DNA of 64,000 bases from Lonicera japonica (taxonomy: Eukaryota; Streptophyta; Magnoliopsida; Dipsacales; Caprifoliaceae), in the NCBI GenBank assembly GCA_021464415.1, contig JAKCWG010000474.1, positions 20,601 through 84,600 of the forward strand, in the 5' to 3' direction. A program made the translations under genes and the position numbers. Positions 1 through 11,853 of this stretch are shown in pieces. Position 1 is the stretch's first letter, and each line of letters opens with the position of its first letter. The notes under the pieces were generated by a model that was not told the origin of the DNA, did not search any database, and saw nothing but the letters and a program-made list of their open reading frames with translations.

Positions 1-1841
1 TGTAAATTTATTTATATTTAGATTAGAAAGTTGGTATTGTTTTTAGTATTATTATAAAAGAAATTGAGACAATATTTTCTCTTTGAAAATAACAATGCAA
101 GGACAAGGATGGTAAGCTTTTACTTACTTCCAAAGTCAAGCAAGATTCTAATTAAGTTTAACCTCACGCATCGCAAAAGATTCTTGCAAATAAACTCTTA
201 TATTTTTATATTGTTTTTAAAATTTTATATTAGTGAATATTATTGAAACGTATTAAAATATTCACTAATATTTTATTATATTTACTCGACTTTTAAGAAT
301 CGAGTGTATTTGCATATATTCGGTAGTTAGGAACTAAATTATTTTTGAGCAAAAAAAATTGTACTGAGTCGGCCTTTAATAATCGAGTATGTTCACGTAT
401 ACTCGGTCCTTAGGGGTTGAGCCAATGTGCACATACTCGGTTCTTAAGGACCGAGTTAATGTTAAAGTGTTAAAGAATATTTTAATGTGTATCAATACTA
501 ACCCTATTTTATATATTGGTAATGATGAAAAAGAAAGTATTCATGTACTTATTTATATTCATTTTAGAAAATATATGAGTATAATTTTTACTATTGTTAA
601 CTAAGAAATTGATATAATATTTATTTTTAAAAATAGCAATTCAAGGATAAGGAGGATGAGATATTACCTACTTTCAAAGGCACGCAAGACTCTAATCAAG
701 TTTGGCCTTTAATTAATTTAGGGCAACATTATTTATATCCCTATGTTTGTTATAAACACCAATTAAGCTAATTTTTTTATCACTAACATTCCGTTAAAAC
801 TCGTTTAATGAGATGTGAGTGTAGTGACACACACTCGCCCCACATTAGGCAATAGATTACTAGAGTGTCTCGACTCGCATGATGAAAGTGTGTTGCTAAA
901 CACTTAGTTAACATCAAGCAATGAAGAAGGTTGTTTGTGATAAATAAGAAGGTATTAAAATCTGTTTTTAGTTAAATTTGAAAAGAGTGTTTGTAACACA
1001 TTTAAAAAGTGTAAATAATATCACCCTTATTTTATACATTGCAAAAGATTATTGCAAATAAACTCACATGTTTTTAGCGTTTCTTCAATTTTATTCATTT
1101 GTATTCATGAACAAGAAAATGTTCATTTACATTTATATTTAATTTGCCAAGTGGTGGTGCTAATTTTAGTACTGCTACTATCAAGAAATTGATACAATAT
1201 TTTGTTCTATAAAATAGCAAAGCAAGGACAAAGAGAATTAAATACTACTTACTTCCAACGGCACGCATGAACCAAATCTTAATAATGTTCGACTTTTTTT
1301 TTATTATATGCATGCCTAAAAAAAAAATCAAAATAAACTCTCTTATCTTGACAATAATCTTGAAATTTTGTTCATTTTAATTTAGCAAGTGATGTCTAGC
1401 TTATTTTTATATTTTTAAATGATAGCAATATGTTGAGGAAAAGTTTGAAAGCCCTCTAGAACTAGGTATTTCGAATGTGGAAAAAGAAAATGCTTCAAAT
1501 CAAGTTTGCATTTTACTATTTCATACATATATATTTTTAAATAATGTAATTTAATAAGTTGATATTCATTCTTTCTATACAATTTTTTATAGGGCATTAG
1601 AGAAAAGTTTTAAAGTTGCTAACCTCAACCTCCTCTAATTGTCATAATGACTAATTTAGAAGAAAAAAAAAAAATTTGTAGCAGTCAATCTTGAGTAACT
1701 ATATGGGTCAGGACGATTTTTAGAGAATGAAGCATAACTTTGTTTTTATTTATCGGTTAGTCTACTTTTGGATAATTGATATTAGTTTTATTATACTATT
1801 TTCATTTACTTATGCAAGTTTATTTAGTTACAAATTATTAA
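1..1841. repeat. Gene-free AT-rich DNA with a ~100-bp repeat in three copies
   Basis: No gene is visible here. A block of about 100 bp recurs at roughly 61-160, 602-712 and 1184-1290. Each copy starts near AGAAATTGA, followed by a CAAGGAnAAGG core and an ACTTACTTCCAA-like stretch, and ends in AATCAAGTTT or a variant. The copies are about 540 and 580 bp apart and clearly diverged, so this is an old tandem or dispersed duplication. A second shared segment (GCAAAAGATT followed by TTGCAAATAAACTC) follows copies 1 and 2 at about 174 and 1042. Between 286 and 465 several ACTCGG/CCGAGT-type boxes alternate in orientation and could form hairpins. Short open frames here have no codon structure and look like chance. 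Confidence 0.6.
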
Positions 1842-2693
1842 GGGCAATTTACACTTGGGTACTTCCATAATGGGTGAAATTAGACTTAGGTACTCTTTTG
1901 TTTTAAAATTATAATTTGGTGCAATTCCGTCCATTTCAGTTAAAATTTAAACATAACTTAACCATGTGCGATTTAATTTAACTTAACCATAGTTGAAAAA
2001 TATCAAATCTTTTTTAAAAAATAAAAATAAAAATAAAAAGAAGAAAGAAAAAAATAGAGAGAAAAAAGAATGCAATCCCCCATGTAATCTCCACGTTTCT
2101 TCTTCCGTGTTCAAATTGAGGGTTTCATCTTTCTGTATATCTAAATGCTGAGTTCCATAAAAATCGATGAGTATTCTGTGAAATCAATGAGGATTGAAAG
2201 GTTCCACTTTTAAAAATTGATGAGTATTCTATGAAATCGATGAGTATTTTACAATTGGGCATCGGTGGTGTTTATGATGGAAGTGGAGATGGTGTTGATG
2301 ATAGGGGGTGGAGATCGAAGGTGGAGGTGGTGTTTGATGATTGAGATCGGTGGTGGAGGTGGAGGTGGGGTGGAGATCGGTGGTGTTAATGATAGAGGTC
2401 GGTGTTTATGGTGGAGATCGAGTGGAGGTGGTGTTGATGATGGAGATTAGTGGTGGAGGTGGTGTTGATGAGGCAAATCGGAGGTGGAAATGATGTTAAT
2501 GAATTTTTGTTAATTTTTTTTTTAACAAATGTTAACTATAGGTAAGTTTGGTGGGTTAAAGCCATGTACTTTGCATGTGTTTGTTAATTTTGGACGGAAG
2601 AAGGACGGAATTGCACCAAAGTCTAATTTTGAAACAAAAGAGTACCTAAGTCTAATTGCACCTATTATAGAAGTACCTAAGTCTAAATTGTCC
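1842..2693. mobile_element. Mutator-like MITE, 852 bp, with 9-bp TSD AATTATTAA
   Basis: The ends are inverted copies of each other for about 95 bp (1842-1935 against 2595-2693). Both read inward as GGRCAATTTA followed by ACTTAGGTACT-like sequence. The 9-bp direct repeat AATTATTAA flanks the element exactly (1833-1841 and 2694-2702), the length typical of Mutator-family insertions. The interior holds no transposase. It contains a run of imperfect GGTGGA/GATCGGTGG repeats (about 2260-2480) that keeps a short frame open but does not look like a protein. Calling it non-autonomous is inference from the missing transposase. Confidence 0.85.
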
Positions 2694-2702
2694 AATTATT
2701 AA

Positions 2703-3283
2703 TAAGTAAAAACTATATATAATTTCATTAAGTGGTAAATGTTATATTTAATTTCTATTTGATACATAGTTCCGTAAGCATGGGAATCGACTAGTCTATT
2801 AATAAATCACAAATTTTTTGCTAAAAAAAATAAGTGGTTAGCCGTTTGCTGATTATAATTTATCCTCCCAACTGTTTATCTTTTGATATAACGCTTGCAA
2901 GTGTTGTAACACTATGATAATTTAAAGTATAATTATAACCACTTATATCTCATTATTAAATTAAAACAAATCCAAATTTTAATTTTATTCCCATAATATC
3001 ACAAATTTCCTCCCATATATCAAACCTAAATCATGCTATTCCTTTCATTTCCCATGTTTTTTCGTTATTCTCCCTCTGCAAACCCTTGGTCACGTTTTTT
3101 CGTCAGGTCTGCTTCTCCCTCTCTACCTCACTCTCTCTATCTCTCTTACTAATTTGATCCCCATATATTCTATCTACTTCTATATTTGTTATACCTACTA
3201 TATACATATATATTCTCAAATATTTGGTTTAATTCTCTTAGCCGAAGGATGTCTCTCAATTTGTGGTGTAAAAATCTATGTAC
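2703..3283. other. Intergenic, AT-rich, no gene seen
   Basis: AT-rich sequence with a pyrimidine-rich stretch at 3090-3150 (CTCTCTCTATCTCTC). From about 3200 to 3283 it resembles 3600-3680 on the far side of the Tourist MITE: both carry a TATATACATAT run, a TTTGGTTT and a GTGTCTCAATT motif. This implies a local duplication older than the one starting at 3484. Confidence 0.5.
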
Positions 3284-3286
3284 TTA

Positions 3287-3594
3287 AGTTCCGTTTGATA
3301 ACAACATGGAAAAGGAAAATAAATACAATTGATTTGAGTAAGAAAATGAAAAATAAGTTGAGGCATGTAATGAGATGATTTCCATTTCATGCTTAATGTA
3401 CGTAGATGTCCTCTAACTTTTATTATTTTTCATGAAAAAAATTTCTTCCTAAACTACCAAAGTAAATTTCTTCATGGAAAAAGTCACTAAGTAAGAAGGT
3501 TCATATCTCACCATATACCTTAACTTATTTTTCAACCTCCCATATTAATCAACTATTTTTATTTTCCTTTTTCATGTTATTATCAAACGGAACC
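3287..3594. mobile_element. Tourist-like MITE, 308 bp, TSD TTA
   Basis: The inverted ends begin AGTTCCGTTTGATAAC and, read inward from the right, GGTTCCGTTTGATAAT. The similarity continues inward over most of both halves, so the element could fold into one long hairpin. TTA flanks it on both sides (3284-3286 and 3595-3597), which fits the 3-bp TWA target of Harbinger/Tourist elements. There is no coding capacity. The right half also appears at 4330-4440 because the neighbouring tandem duplication starts inside this element. Confidence 0.75.
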
Positions 3595-4027
3595 TTAATC
3601 TACTTTTTATAAATATTATATACATATGTATTCGCAGATCTTTGGTTTCAATCTCCTAGCTAGAGGAGGTGTCTCAATTGTGGTGCAAAAATTTAGGCAA
3701 GTCTAGGATATGTATGTGCATATATACATATAAATACATTACATACCTATATGCAAGTGGTTTAGTGATAATGTACTGAGTTCGGTGCTGGAGTCAAATG
3801 GGAGCTCCCCTGTCACTGAAAAACATCTGGTTGTCACGTTACATTGTTAACATATAATGGGTCTCAATACGTGGTGTACAAATTTAAATATAGTTAAATT
3901 TGTGATTTCTTTTTGCACAATAGATGTCGGCGGATTCAACTAATTGTACATGCTTAAACTTTCATCAATCTCACACAGTAATTTAAATTATCTTTGAAAA
4001 AAACCTATAATCAAATGTACGTAATTT

Positions 4028-4051
4028 AAATAATAATAATAATAATAATAA

Positions 4052-4083
<32 letters not shown>
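4028..4083. repeat. TAA/AAT microsatellite, first copy
   Basis: About 18 TAA-type triplets with one extra-A interruption. It sits inside unit 1 of the 846-bp duplication and is shorter than its partner in unit 2. Confidence 0.85.
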
Positions 4084-4084
<1 letters not shown>

Positions 4085-4877
4085 CAACAAAACGCAATGA
4101 TCATTATCACTACTTAGGTCAAAAAAAGAGTGTAAAAAAATCCAGCAAAATGGAGATTTGAAGAATCATAAGTATAATTAAAAAGTTTAAATTTAATTTA
4201 ACCTTATAAGCCTCTATGGAGTCTTTGATGGCCGACTATTATGTAGACGTAAAGGGTGCATTTAGCGTGCCGCATAAGGAAGTATGCTATGATAGGATAA
4301 AGGCCGGATATGATAAGAGTTGGATAAAGTCACTAAGTAAGAAGGTTCATATCTCACCATATGCCTTAACTTATTTTTCAACTTCCCATATTAATCAACT
4401 ATTTTTATTTTCCTTTTTCATGTTATTATCAAACGGAACCTTAATCTACTTTTTATAAATATTATATACATATGTATTCGCAGATCTTTGGTTTCAATCT
4501 CCTAGCTAGAGGAGGTGTCTCAATTGTGGTGCAAAAATTTAGGCAAGTCTAGGATATGTATGTGCATATATACATATAAATACATTACATACCTATATGC
4601 AAGTGGTTTAGTGATAATGTACTGAGTTCGGTGCTGGAGTTAAATGGGAGCTCCCCTGGTCACTGGAAAAACATCTGGTTGTCACGTTACATTGTTAACA
4701 TATAATTGGGTCTCAATACGTGGTGTACAAATTTAAATATAGTTAAATTTGTGATTTCTTTTTGCACAATAGATGTCGGCGGATTCAACTAATTGTACAT
4801 GCTTAAACTTTCATCAATCTCACACAGTAATTTAAATTATCTTTGAAAAAAAACCTATAATCAAATGTACGTAATTT

Positions 4878-4878
4878 A

Positions 4879-4952
<74 letters not shown>

Positions 4953-4953
4953 T
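4878..4953. repeat. TAA/AAT microsatellite, second copy
   Basis: The same microsatellite in duplication unit 2, now about 25 triplets. The length change since duplication shows slippage. Confidence 0.85.
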
Positions 4954-5117
4954 CAACAAAACGCAATGATCACTACTTAGGTCAAAAAAAGAGTGTAAAA
5001 AAATCCAGCAAAATGGAGGATTTGAAGAATCATAAGTATAATTAAAAAGTTTAAATTTAATTTAACCTTATAAGCCTCTATGGAGTCTTTGATGGCCGAC
5101 TATTATTTAGACGTAAA

Positions 5118-5983
5118 GGGTGCATTTAGCGTGCCGCATAAGGAAGTATGCTATGATAGGATAAAGGCCGGATATGATAAGAGTTTGATAGAAATTATGT
5201 GGGATATGATAGAAAAGAAATCATTCGGATATGGATTAAGCGGGATCAGACATGATACGAACTAATTGGATAAAGATTTAACAAACTTTGCATTTGATCG
5301 AGTTCCCGATTACAAGTCCAAAAATTATATAATACAACTTACTGTTCTTTTAAAATTATATGCAATTTTAATGGTTGTCCACAATTTTTTTTTAACTAAT
5401 GCGATTCTACTATTTATAAATAAGTTTTGTAAAAAACTCTTTCAGGAGAAAAGTTCTATATTACATACAATATTTATGAATTAGCATTAAGTACAGTACA
5501 ACTTCAAATTCTAATGTTATCATTTTTTCTAAAATTAAAGTTTCTTATAAATACATTCATTTAATAAAAAATAAATAAAAATACCATATTATACAAGAAG
5601 TAAATTTTATTAGTTGAGTTACTTTGATTTTGGTTGGTTTAAAATTTTCATTAAAAAATTTGATTATCTAAAAGCCGTAAAGAAAAAGATCCAAATAAAA
5701 AAAATTAATTTTTATATTAATTTTGTTATCCAGCAGCTACGAGATAAAATAATACCACCTATAGGGGTGGTATATATTTATCCGGTAAAAAAAAAAATGA
5801 TAATTAATCCTGAGTGCAATCTAATCCCGTGTGGCACCAAACACGGGATATGATTATAATATCCTATTCACTCTTGTGTCAAACACATGATATGATTTAT
5901 TTATCCTATCATTTCCGACAACAAAAACTAAATAGGATTAATTAATCCAATCCTGCTTCTAATCCCGCGCGACAAACACACCC
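5118..5983. mobile_element. Tourist-like element, ~866 bp; truncated partner at 4254-4329
   Basis: The left end GGGTGCATTTAGCGTGC and the right end read inward, GGGTGTGTTTGTCGCGC, are similar, and ATGATAGGATAAA-type words occur on both sides in opposite orientation. The first 76 bp also occur at 4254-4329, where the 846-bp duplication junction cuts it off. I could not find a clean TWA duplication at the ends, so the exact borders and family are uncertain. The interior is AT-rich with no transposase. Confidence 0.5.
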
Positions 5984-6400
5984 AAAGAGTTTATAGCCGT
6001 TAGAAAAAGGCTGGATGTATAGCAAGTTTTACGTTAGGTTATTAAGGTTATATTTAATTTCTCTATTTGATACGTATTGTCGTAGGCACGAGCATTTACT
6101 AATTAGCTTATGTACTTTTTAATATATATTTTTTAAATAAATGGTTGCACAAAATTAACTCAAATCTGAACACAATACATCGCAAATAAATGGAGGAGGA
6201 GTCCCCACCCACTCCCAGGGCTGTTAAACTCAATTTGAAAACCAACTGAATAGACTGAACCGATTCATAAAAACCCGAACTAACAAAATAGAAACAAAAA
6301 CCAAAACCAAATAATTTTGTTTGGTTTCGGGGCTGGCTTGTCCAGAACCGAACCAGCCCCGAAACCGAACTGAACTGAACTGAACCGATTTTTTTAAATA
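5984..6400. other. Intergenic with ACCGAA-rich patch
   Basis: From 6225 to 6395 the sequence is rich in ACCGAAC and AACCGA words, including a short inverted pair GGTTTCGGGGCTGG / CCAGCCCCGAAACC around 6323-6367. Such patches are common inside decayed plant hAT-type elements, but I find no termini. No gene seen. Confidence 0.4.
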
Positions 6401-6435
6401 GGCAAGTCTTTTATTAAATAGTAATGTTCATTATT

Positions 6436-6960
6436 CAGTTTTTAAATAGGCAAGTTTTTGATTAATTAGTAATGTTCAAACTTGGTTCATCTCCATTACT
6501 CTTTTGGTACAATTTTATCCAAAGAGGTCTAATTCGAGTGCTAAACGAATGAATTTTTTTTTCATAAAACTTGGTAGATATGATTTATACAATGAATAGA
6601 TAATGTCCACAAAATTTTATTAAGAAATTTAAATCAGAAGTGGGCGTGATAAAAATTTTATATATTTGTTTATTTTCAACCATTCAAATTTTAAATTATC
6701 ATTTAATCCATTTATAGATTGAATCTTTAGATGAAATTTTATGAAAATGATCTACTAAGTTCCATGAAAAAATTCATTCGTTTAGTTCTCAAACTAGACT
6801 CATTTGAATGAAATTTGACCGAAAGGTAATGGAGATGAGCCATTCCTGTAATGTTCATGTCTTTTAAATTATGTCCATCATATTTAAAAAAATAAAAAAT
6901 TGAACAACATCTTTCAGTTTGATTTAAATAGGCAAGTGTTTTATTAATTAGTAATGTTGA
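6436..6960. repeat. Inverted repeat with ~100-bp arms between ~40-bp direct repeats
   Basis: Arms at about 6485-6590 and 6740-6840 are inverted copies; both contain CATCTCCATTAC and CTAAACGAATGAA. They enclose about 150 bp. Outside them lies a direct repeat of about 40 bp (TTAAATAGGCAAGT followed by TTAATTAGTAATGTT) at 6436-6478 and 6920-6959, with a third copy at 6394-6430. This is probably a decayed foldback element inserted into or between tandem repeats; the family is unknown. Confidence 0.5.
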
Positions 6961-7940
6961 TGCATTTTTCATTACTTTTTAATTATAACTTTCAATTGCT
7001 TTAGCTCCATTTTTCAGTTTTGAGCACTTATTGGCCTTTTTAGTGCCATTGTTTTGTCATATATGTTTAATTTGTTTTTTGCCACAAGTTTAATTTGTTT
7101 TGTGCCAAGTTATACTACTTGAGCTTAAGCCTCAATGCATACACTATATGAGTGATACTATAGATAAAACAATTATACTTATTATCAAAGTTGTGTGCAA
7201 CTTTAAAAGTGTACAATATTTTTTAAAGCAATATTATCATATGATAGATAATTTTACTTTATCAATATGACTATCTTACATATAAATATATATATATATA
7301 TATTTAAAAGGTCTAAATTTTTTCTATTTATTATAATAATAACGAAAATTTTTCTAGTCCGACTAGGACAAATCTAGTTGAGGCTTAGGGGGCGGCACAT
7401 GCCCCTCTCACTTTTCCCTGCACTTCATATTTTCATAAGACATGTTTTCATTTCACTTTTTATATTTCTTAAGTTTATTTTGATATTGTGCTTATACAAT
7501 ATACTTGTTTTTAATAAAAAAAACCATCATGTTAAATGTAGAGTTCAATTTCTTCTTTGAAATATATAATGAATGTATCATATCTCCTAATAATATATAA
7601 TAATGATTAAATCAATTTCACTTTGATATTTTGATGCACTAGAAGAATCAATTAAAAGTATTAAAGTTATAAAAAATAATATCATTACATAGTATCACAA
7701 TTTCCCTATTCATTTTGTGATTTTTTTTTATATATATATCTTCAATTATGCGCCTCCTAACAACTATTTCTAATTCCGTTCCTGACCCAGATAAGACTCA
7801 AACTCGTGACCATCATGAGTTCAGGTATATACTTTATCGACCAGATTAACCCGCTGCTCATTTGTTTAACTTTTTATGGCAAAGACATTTTGCAAAGAAT
7901 AATGAAAGACATTAAAAGTGCCTATAACTGTCACACACTA
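6961..7940. other. Intergenic, AT-rich, no gene seen
   Basis: Contains a TA run at 7285-7303 and a patch (7770-7830) with CTCAAACTCGTGACC, resembling the reverse of a pol III B-box as found in tRNA-derived SINEs; no A-box or poly-A border could be placed. Short frames here lack protein character. Confidence 0.4.
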
Positions 7941-8332
7941 AGGGTGTGTTTGATTGCCAAAATTTTCTATGAAAAACGTGGTAAAAGATGCAAAATGTGC
8001 ACTTTTTCATCTCTTATGGGTGTTTCATTGCCCAATTTTCTAGGTAAAATAAGTTTCACCTAATTTCTTGGTACAAGTGCATAATGCATAAAAGTAAGAA
8101 CTTCTTGTTTTAGCCTATTTCAAAGAAAATAAGTTCTAACTATGGTGAAAAATGACCCAAAGACCAAAGACTAAAAAGACCAATTCTAAGTAAAATGTAA
8201 ACAATAAAACACCAAAAATTATAAAATTTATCATCGTTGCAAGAAAAAAAAGTATATATTTTCACCCATAATTAAATTGCTTCGAATGTAAACATTTTAT
8301 ACCATAATTTTATACTTACGATAAAACACACT
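7941..8332. mobile_element. Possible small MITE with GTGTGTTT ends
   Basis: The left end AGGGTGTGTTTGATTG and the right end read inward, AGTGTGTTTTATCG, are similar, and CTA occurs on both sides. The inverted similarity is short and the CTA target is not the expected TWA, so this is tentative. Confidence 0.3.
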
Positions 8333-8499
8333 CTATTTTTTTTTTCCTCCAACAGGACTTGATAAGTTATTTTGTGATTTTTTTTGAATTTGTATTACAC
8401 GACACTATCATATTTTCTTAAAAAGAAATTGTAACAGAATAAGATAAATGAAGGGGATTATTAATCTAAAAATCTAAAACTTAAACCCTCGTCAAACAC

Positions 8500-8628
8500 T
8501 AAACCCTCGTCGTATCTATCTTTTAGAGACAGTTTAACTCCCCGCCGTCCTCTGCTATCCTGATTCTGCCGCACCTTTCAGCTGGCCGTTTCGATCACAA
8601 CCCTTTTGCCGAAGTTAACCCCTTTGCT
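8500..8628 (+). other. Probable 5' noncoding exon upstream of the YqaJ gene
   Basis: A locally GC-richer, pyrimidine-rich stretch (CCCCGCCGTCCTC, CCCTTTTGCCGAAG) ends at a consensus donor, GCT|GTATGT, at 8628/8629. Downstream DNA is T-rich and intron-like. It has the look of a plant 5'UTR exon whose leader intron contains the hAT MITE at 10396. The link to the YqaJ coding exon is inference from position and strand; an RNA read would settle it. Confidence 0.4.
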
Positions 8629-10395
8629 GTATGTTAATTCCTCTCTCCCCTCACCATATCTTTTTTGTTTCTTTATTATAATTTTTAGCTGATTAGGTTT
8701 TGAGATATTCTGAGTTTAATTTTTGATGGTTAGTTTACTTTGTTTGCTTAGGAAATTGATTTACTCTCAATTATGCAATTTTGTGTTTTAAATTGTTGGA
8801 TCTGGAATGGTTAGTTCACTTTATTTTTTTTAATTGATTGATTTACTCTGTTTATCCTGCTTGCGAAGGTTATCTAGATTAAAATCAAGTGAGGGGATTT
8901 TATCTGCTAGTGGGAGGTTGAGGCGAAAGGAATTCAAACTTGAGATTGACTAGAACTACTTGGAGTTGGAGGAGGAGGAGGTCCATTAGATGCCGAAATT
9001 GTTGGAATCTTTTTGTTTGGAGTGTGTGATACAATACCAAGTTTTTCCCTCAGTGGTGCTTAAAACCTTAAACCATATATGTATATATGTAGCTTTAGAT
9101 GTTCTCTTTTTGTGCTTGATTGAAGTCTTTTAATGACTTTGAGCTTAAATCCATCACCTAAAGGAACAGATAACTCTTCATTATAAACCTTAATAATGAG
9201 CAGAATCACAGCAAATTTTTTGTTCTTTCTGTTAGTTGTGTTCTTCCACCTTGTTCTTTTACATCTGAAGGGCGTCAATTTCAAGCTGTATTCCTTTTTT
9301 TCTTTCTTTCTCATGTTCTTCTTCTCCTTTTTTCTCTTGCTTATACTTCTGCAGTTAGATGACAATGGCTCTGTTCATTTCCTCCCCCTTTTGTCTGCTC
9401 CTTTTTTCTTTTCGCCAAAATTTAGTTCTAAGATATGATGCTATTATTACCACTTTTTATTGATCCAATTGCGAAAACACCATGAATTACCCTACTTCAT
9501 AGCAGTGATATGTTCACAACACTCGTATAAGTACCCTTTGATCGTCTTTCTATCTTTAAAAGATATAAAATTGCTGTTAGTTTTTTTCTAATTAGTCCTA
9601 AACTCTGGTTAGGAATATACTTGATGTTTTGAGCACCCATTTCAATAGTTTTGATATCTGATATATCTTTAATTTTTAATTTTATTCTTGCGCTAATTTT
9701 TTTTCATGAAAAATATAGTTATAATTAAATCTGAACTTTCACCGTTCAAAAAGTTAAATTTTGTTTAATTACTAAACTACTTATCTTTTTGTCTACTAAA
9801 ATATTTAAATTAAAATATGTGGCAGGTAAGGTGTTTAATAAAATAAATGTTGCAATAAACACAGAGAGGAAAATTACGTAGAGATGTAGATTTAAGTAGA
9901 AAGATTAGGTATGATTAGGCAGAAATTGTTTGGAAGTTCGTGTTCATCATGGATATTGGTTTTTGATTTTTAGTGTAGTTTTTAACTAAAGTTTTAGCAA
10001 TATTAAAAAAACCGAATGAGACCGGACCGAGACTGAATAATTTGGGGAGGGTTTGGGTTCTATAGGTATAAAAATCGAAATCGAACTATGAAGTTTGGAG
10101 AGTTTTGGGTACCCCAATCTCTACCGCAATTAAAACCGAGAACACCCCTATTCTTAATTATTTGCCTTTCCGAATCTAATTTAATTTCTCAATCGCCTTG
10201 AATGACATGTTAATTTTTTTGATAGTTTGTATGTATAGAGTGCAAAATGCCTAAAAAAATATTTAGGGTGCTTTGATAGTTTGTATGTATAAGGTGCAAA
10301 GTGTCGAAAAAAATATTTAAGATGCAAATTGATATATTCTTTTAGTTTGGGGTGAGGTGCATTAGTATCATTTAGTCTAAATTTTTTATACAAAT

Positions 10396-10991
10396 CAGTG
10401 TTTTGAATAATATAAGTTTGCGCGCAACGTAGCGCGCTATAGCACAGATTTTCACTCCATCGCTATGTAGTGGGTTCTGAATTGCGTATTTGGCTGATGC
10501 GGCACGCTATAGCTTGAATAGTGTACGCTATTTACCTTTTGTGTGAAAAAAAACATACGCTATTTGAGAAAGGGGAAAGGTTGGTTGAATATATGAGTTA
10601 AATAGGTCAAATACATTTGAGAAAACGTACGTTATTTTCTCCTCCAGCCGTGGCCGTAGGCACGTCGTCTCTCCTCTGTTCTCCGCCGTCCGACGCCTCA
10701 CAGCCGCCGTCGACGCTGTTCTGCACGTCGTCTCTCCTCTCTGTCGTTCTTCGTTGCTGCTTCTCCATCTCTGTCCGTCGTCTCTCCTCTCCTCTGTCCG
10801 TCGTCTCTCCTCTCCTCTGTTCGTGTCGTCTCTCCTCCCAGATGTCGTCTCTCCTCTGTTCGTGTTTCGACTCTCCATAATAAGGTATTTCTTGAGCCCT
10901 AGGCTCGTTTTATTAGTAGGTTGGTTTTATTTGTGGCTGAGGCCAGGCTGTTTTATTTGTGGCTGAGCCCTAAGCGCTATTTAAAACATTG
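10396..10991. mobile_element. hAT MITE, 596 bp, 8-bp TSD ATACAAA(T/C)
   Basis: Terminal inverted repeats CAGTGTTTTGAATA (left) and CAATGTTTTAAATA (right, read inward). Flanks ATACAAAT (10388-10395) and ATACAAAC (10992-10999) match at 7 of 8 positions, the target length of hAT transposons. The interior has CGCTATAGC words and a C/T-rich array at 10660-10870 of imperfect 20-27-bp units around GTCGTCTCTCCTCT. No transposase is present. The open frames across the array on both strands are repeat artefacts. Confidence 0.75.
10660..10870. repeat. GTCGTCTCTCCTCT minisatellite inside the hAT MITE
   Basis: At least six imperfect copies of GTCGTCTCTCCTCT separated by variable short spacers, strikingly GC- and C/T-rich against the AT-rich surroundings. 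Confidence 0.75.
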
Positions 10992-11853
10992 ATACAAACC
11001 ATTGTTATAGAACATCAGTTTTTACAGAAATTAGGTAAAGCCTAGCTAGCAATTTCTGTATTATTTGAAGTTATTACTTTCGGATTCTTGAATAGCAGTG
11101 ATATATGAGGAATCAGTGAATCACACTTAGATTTGCTTTACATATTATTTTTGAGTGATTAATGGTAGGAACTTAATCTTTCGACCATTTGAAACAAGAA
11201 TCACTCTTTTAAAAGATTGTATACTTTGAAAAAAAGAATCTTGAGAACCTGCTACTTGAAAGCCAACAAATTAGAATGCATTATTTTTCAATTGAAAGTC
11301 GAAATCGTTAAAAAGAAATTATTTTAGGTTACAGTCAGTTTAAAATTTGAAATTATTTGAATGTGTCTTAATTAATAATACCTGTAATTGTGAAATAATG
11401 CTTAAATAAAAGATATAATCATACTAATATGCCGGACTTGATGATGACGAGGGAACAAATTCATGTCCTTTTTTTGCAGGGTATGTTTCTACTGTTTTTC
11501 ATTTCTTTTCTATTGTCTTGTTATTGATTTTCTTTTCTGGTATAACTGATTGGATGGTTGTTATTTATCCTCATTCAGGGGGATTAATTTCTTTTTCCAT
11601 GATGGATATTCAAGAGATAGATGCCATAATTTCTGTTTTAGATACTTTTGAGACAAAGAAGGGGTCACTCTTATTGTAACGTGTGCGATGTTTCTTTGTC
11701 TGCTCTCATTTCTTCTGAACAGCAGGAATATATTGAATTAGTGGTACTCTACTGTGTTTTTTTAATGTTGCTTCATGTATGGGGTTCTTACTCAATAATC
11801 TTTATCTTATATTTTTAACTTTATTGGCCTAATCTTTTATTTTTTTTCTACAG

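Larger units (their letters stand above)
3484..5190. repeat. Tandem duplication, 846-bp period, two copies
   Basis: The segment 3484-4329 is repeated from 4330 to about 5190 with very few differences. The junction at 4329/4330 joins a truncated Tourist-like end (GATAAAG) to the start TCACTAAGTAAG. Both copies contain part of the 308-bp MITE, a stretch with CCTAGCTAGAGGAGG, a TAA microsatellite and the left end of a second Tourist-like element. High identity indicates a recent event. No gene lies inside; the frames starting ATGGAGTCTTTGATG at 4216 and 5080 are short and run into transposon sequence. Confidence 0.9.
8629..11853 (+). other. Intron-like DNA between putative leader exons
   Basis: T-rich DNA with no convincing coding frame. 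An exon-like stretch at about 8875-9050 (GGAGGAGGAGGAGG, purine-rich) and acceptor-like TTTTTTTGCAG at 11469-11479 suggest further noncoding exons. Low-complexity T/C tracts at 9200-9430 keep short frames open on both strands; these are artefacts of composition. Confidence 0.35.

Noticed and set aside
2265..2450. Gly/Trp-rich frame in the MITE core
   Set aside because: Produced by GGTGGA repeats; no domain, no splice or start context.
7770..7830. tRNA-derived SINE
   Set aside because: Only a B-box-like CACGAGTTTGAG (minus strand); no A-box, tail or target duplication could be placed.
9060..9438. Overlapping plus- and minus-strand frames of 80-101 codons
   Set aside because: Low-complexity T/C-rich DNA in a probable intron; Lys- or Phe-rich translations only.
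10528..10880. Arg/Thr-rich frame (minus) and Ser/Pro-rich frame (plus)
   Set aside because: Both are readings of the GTCGTCTCTCCTCT array inside the hAT MITE.
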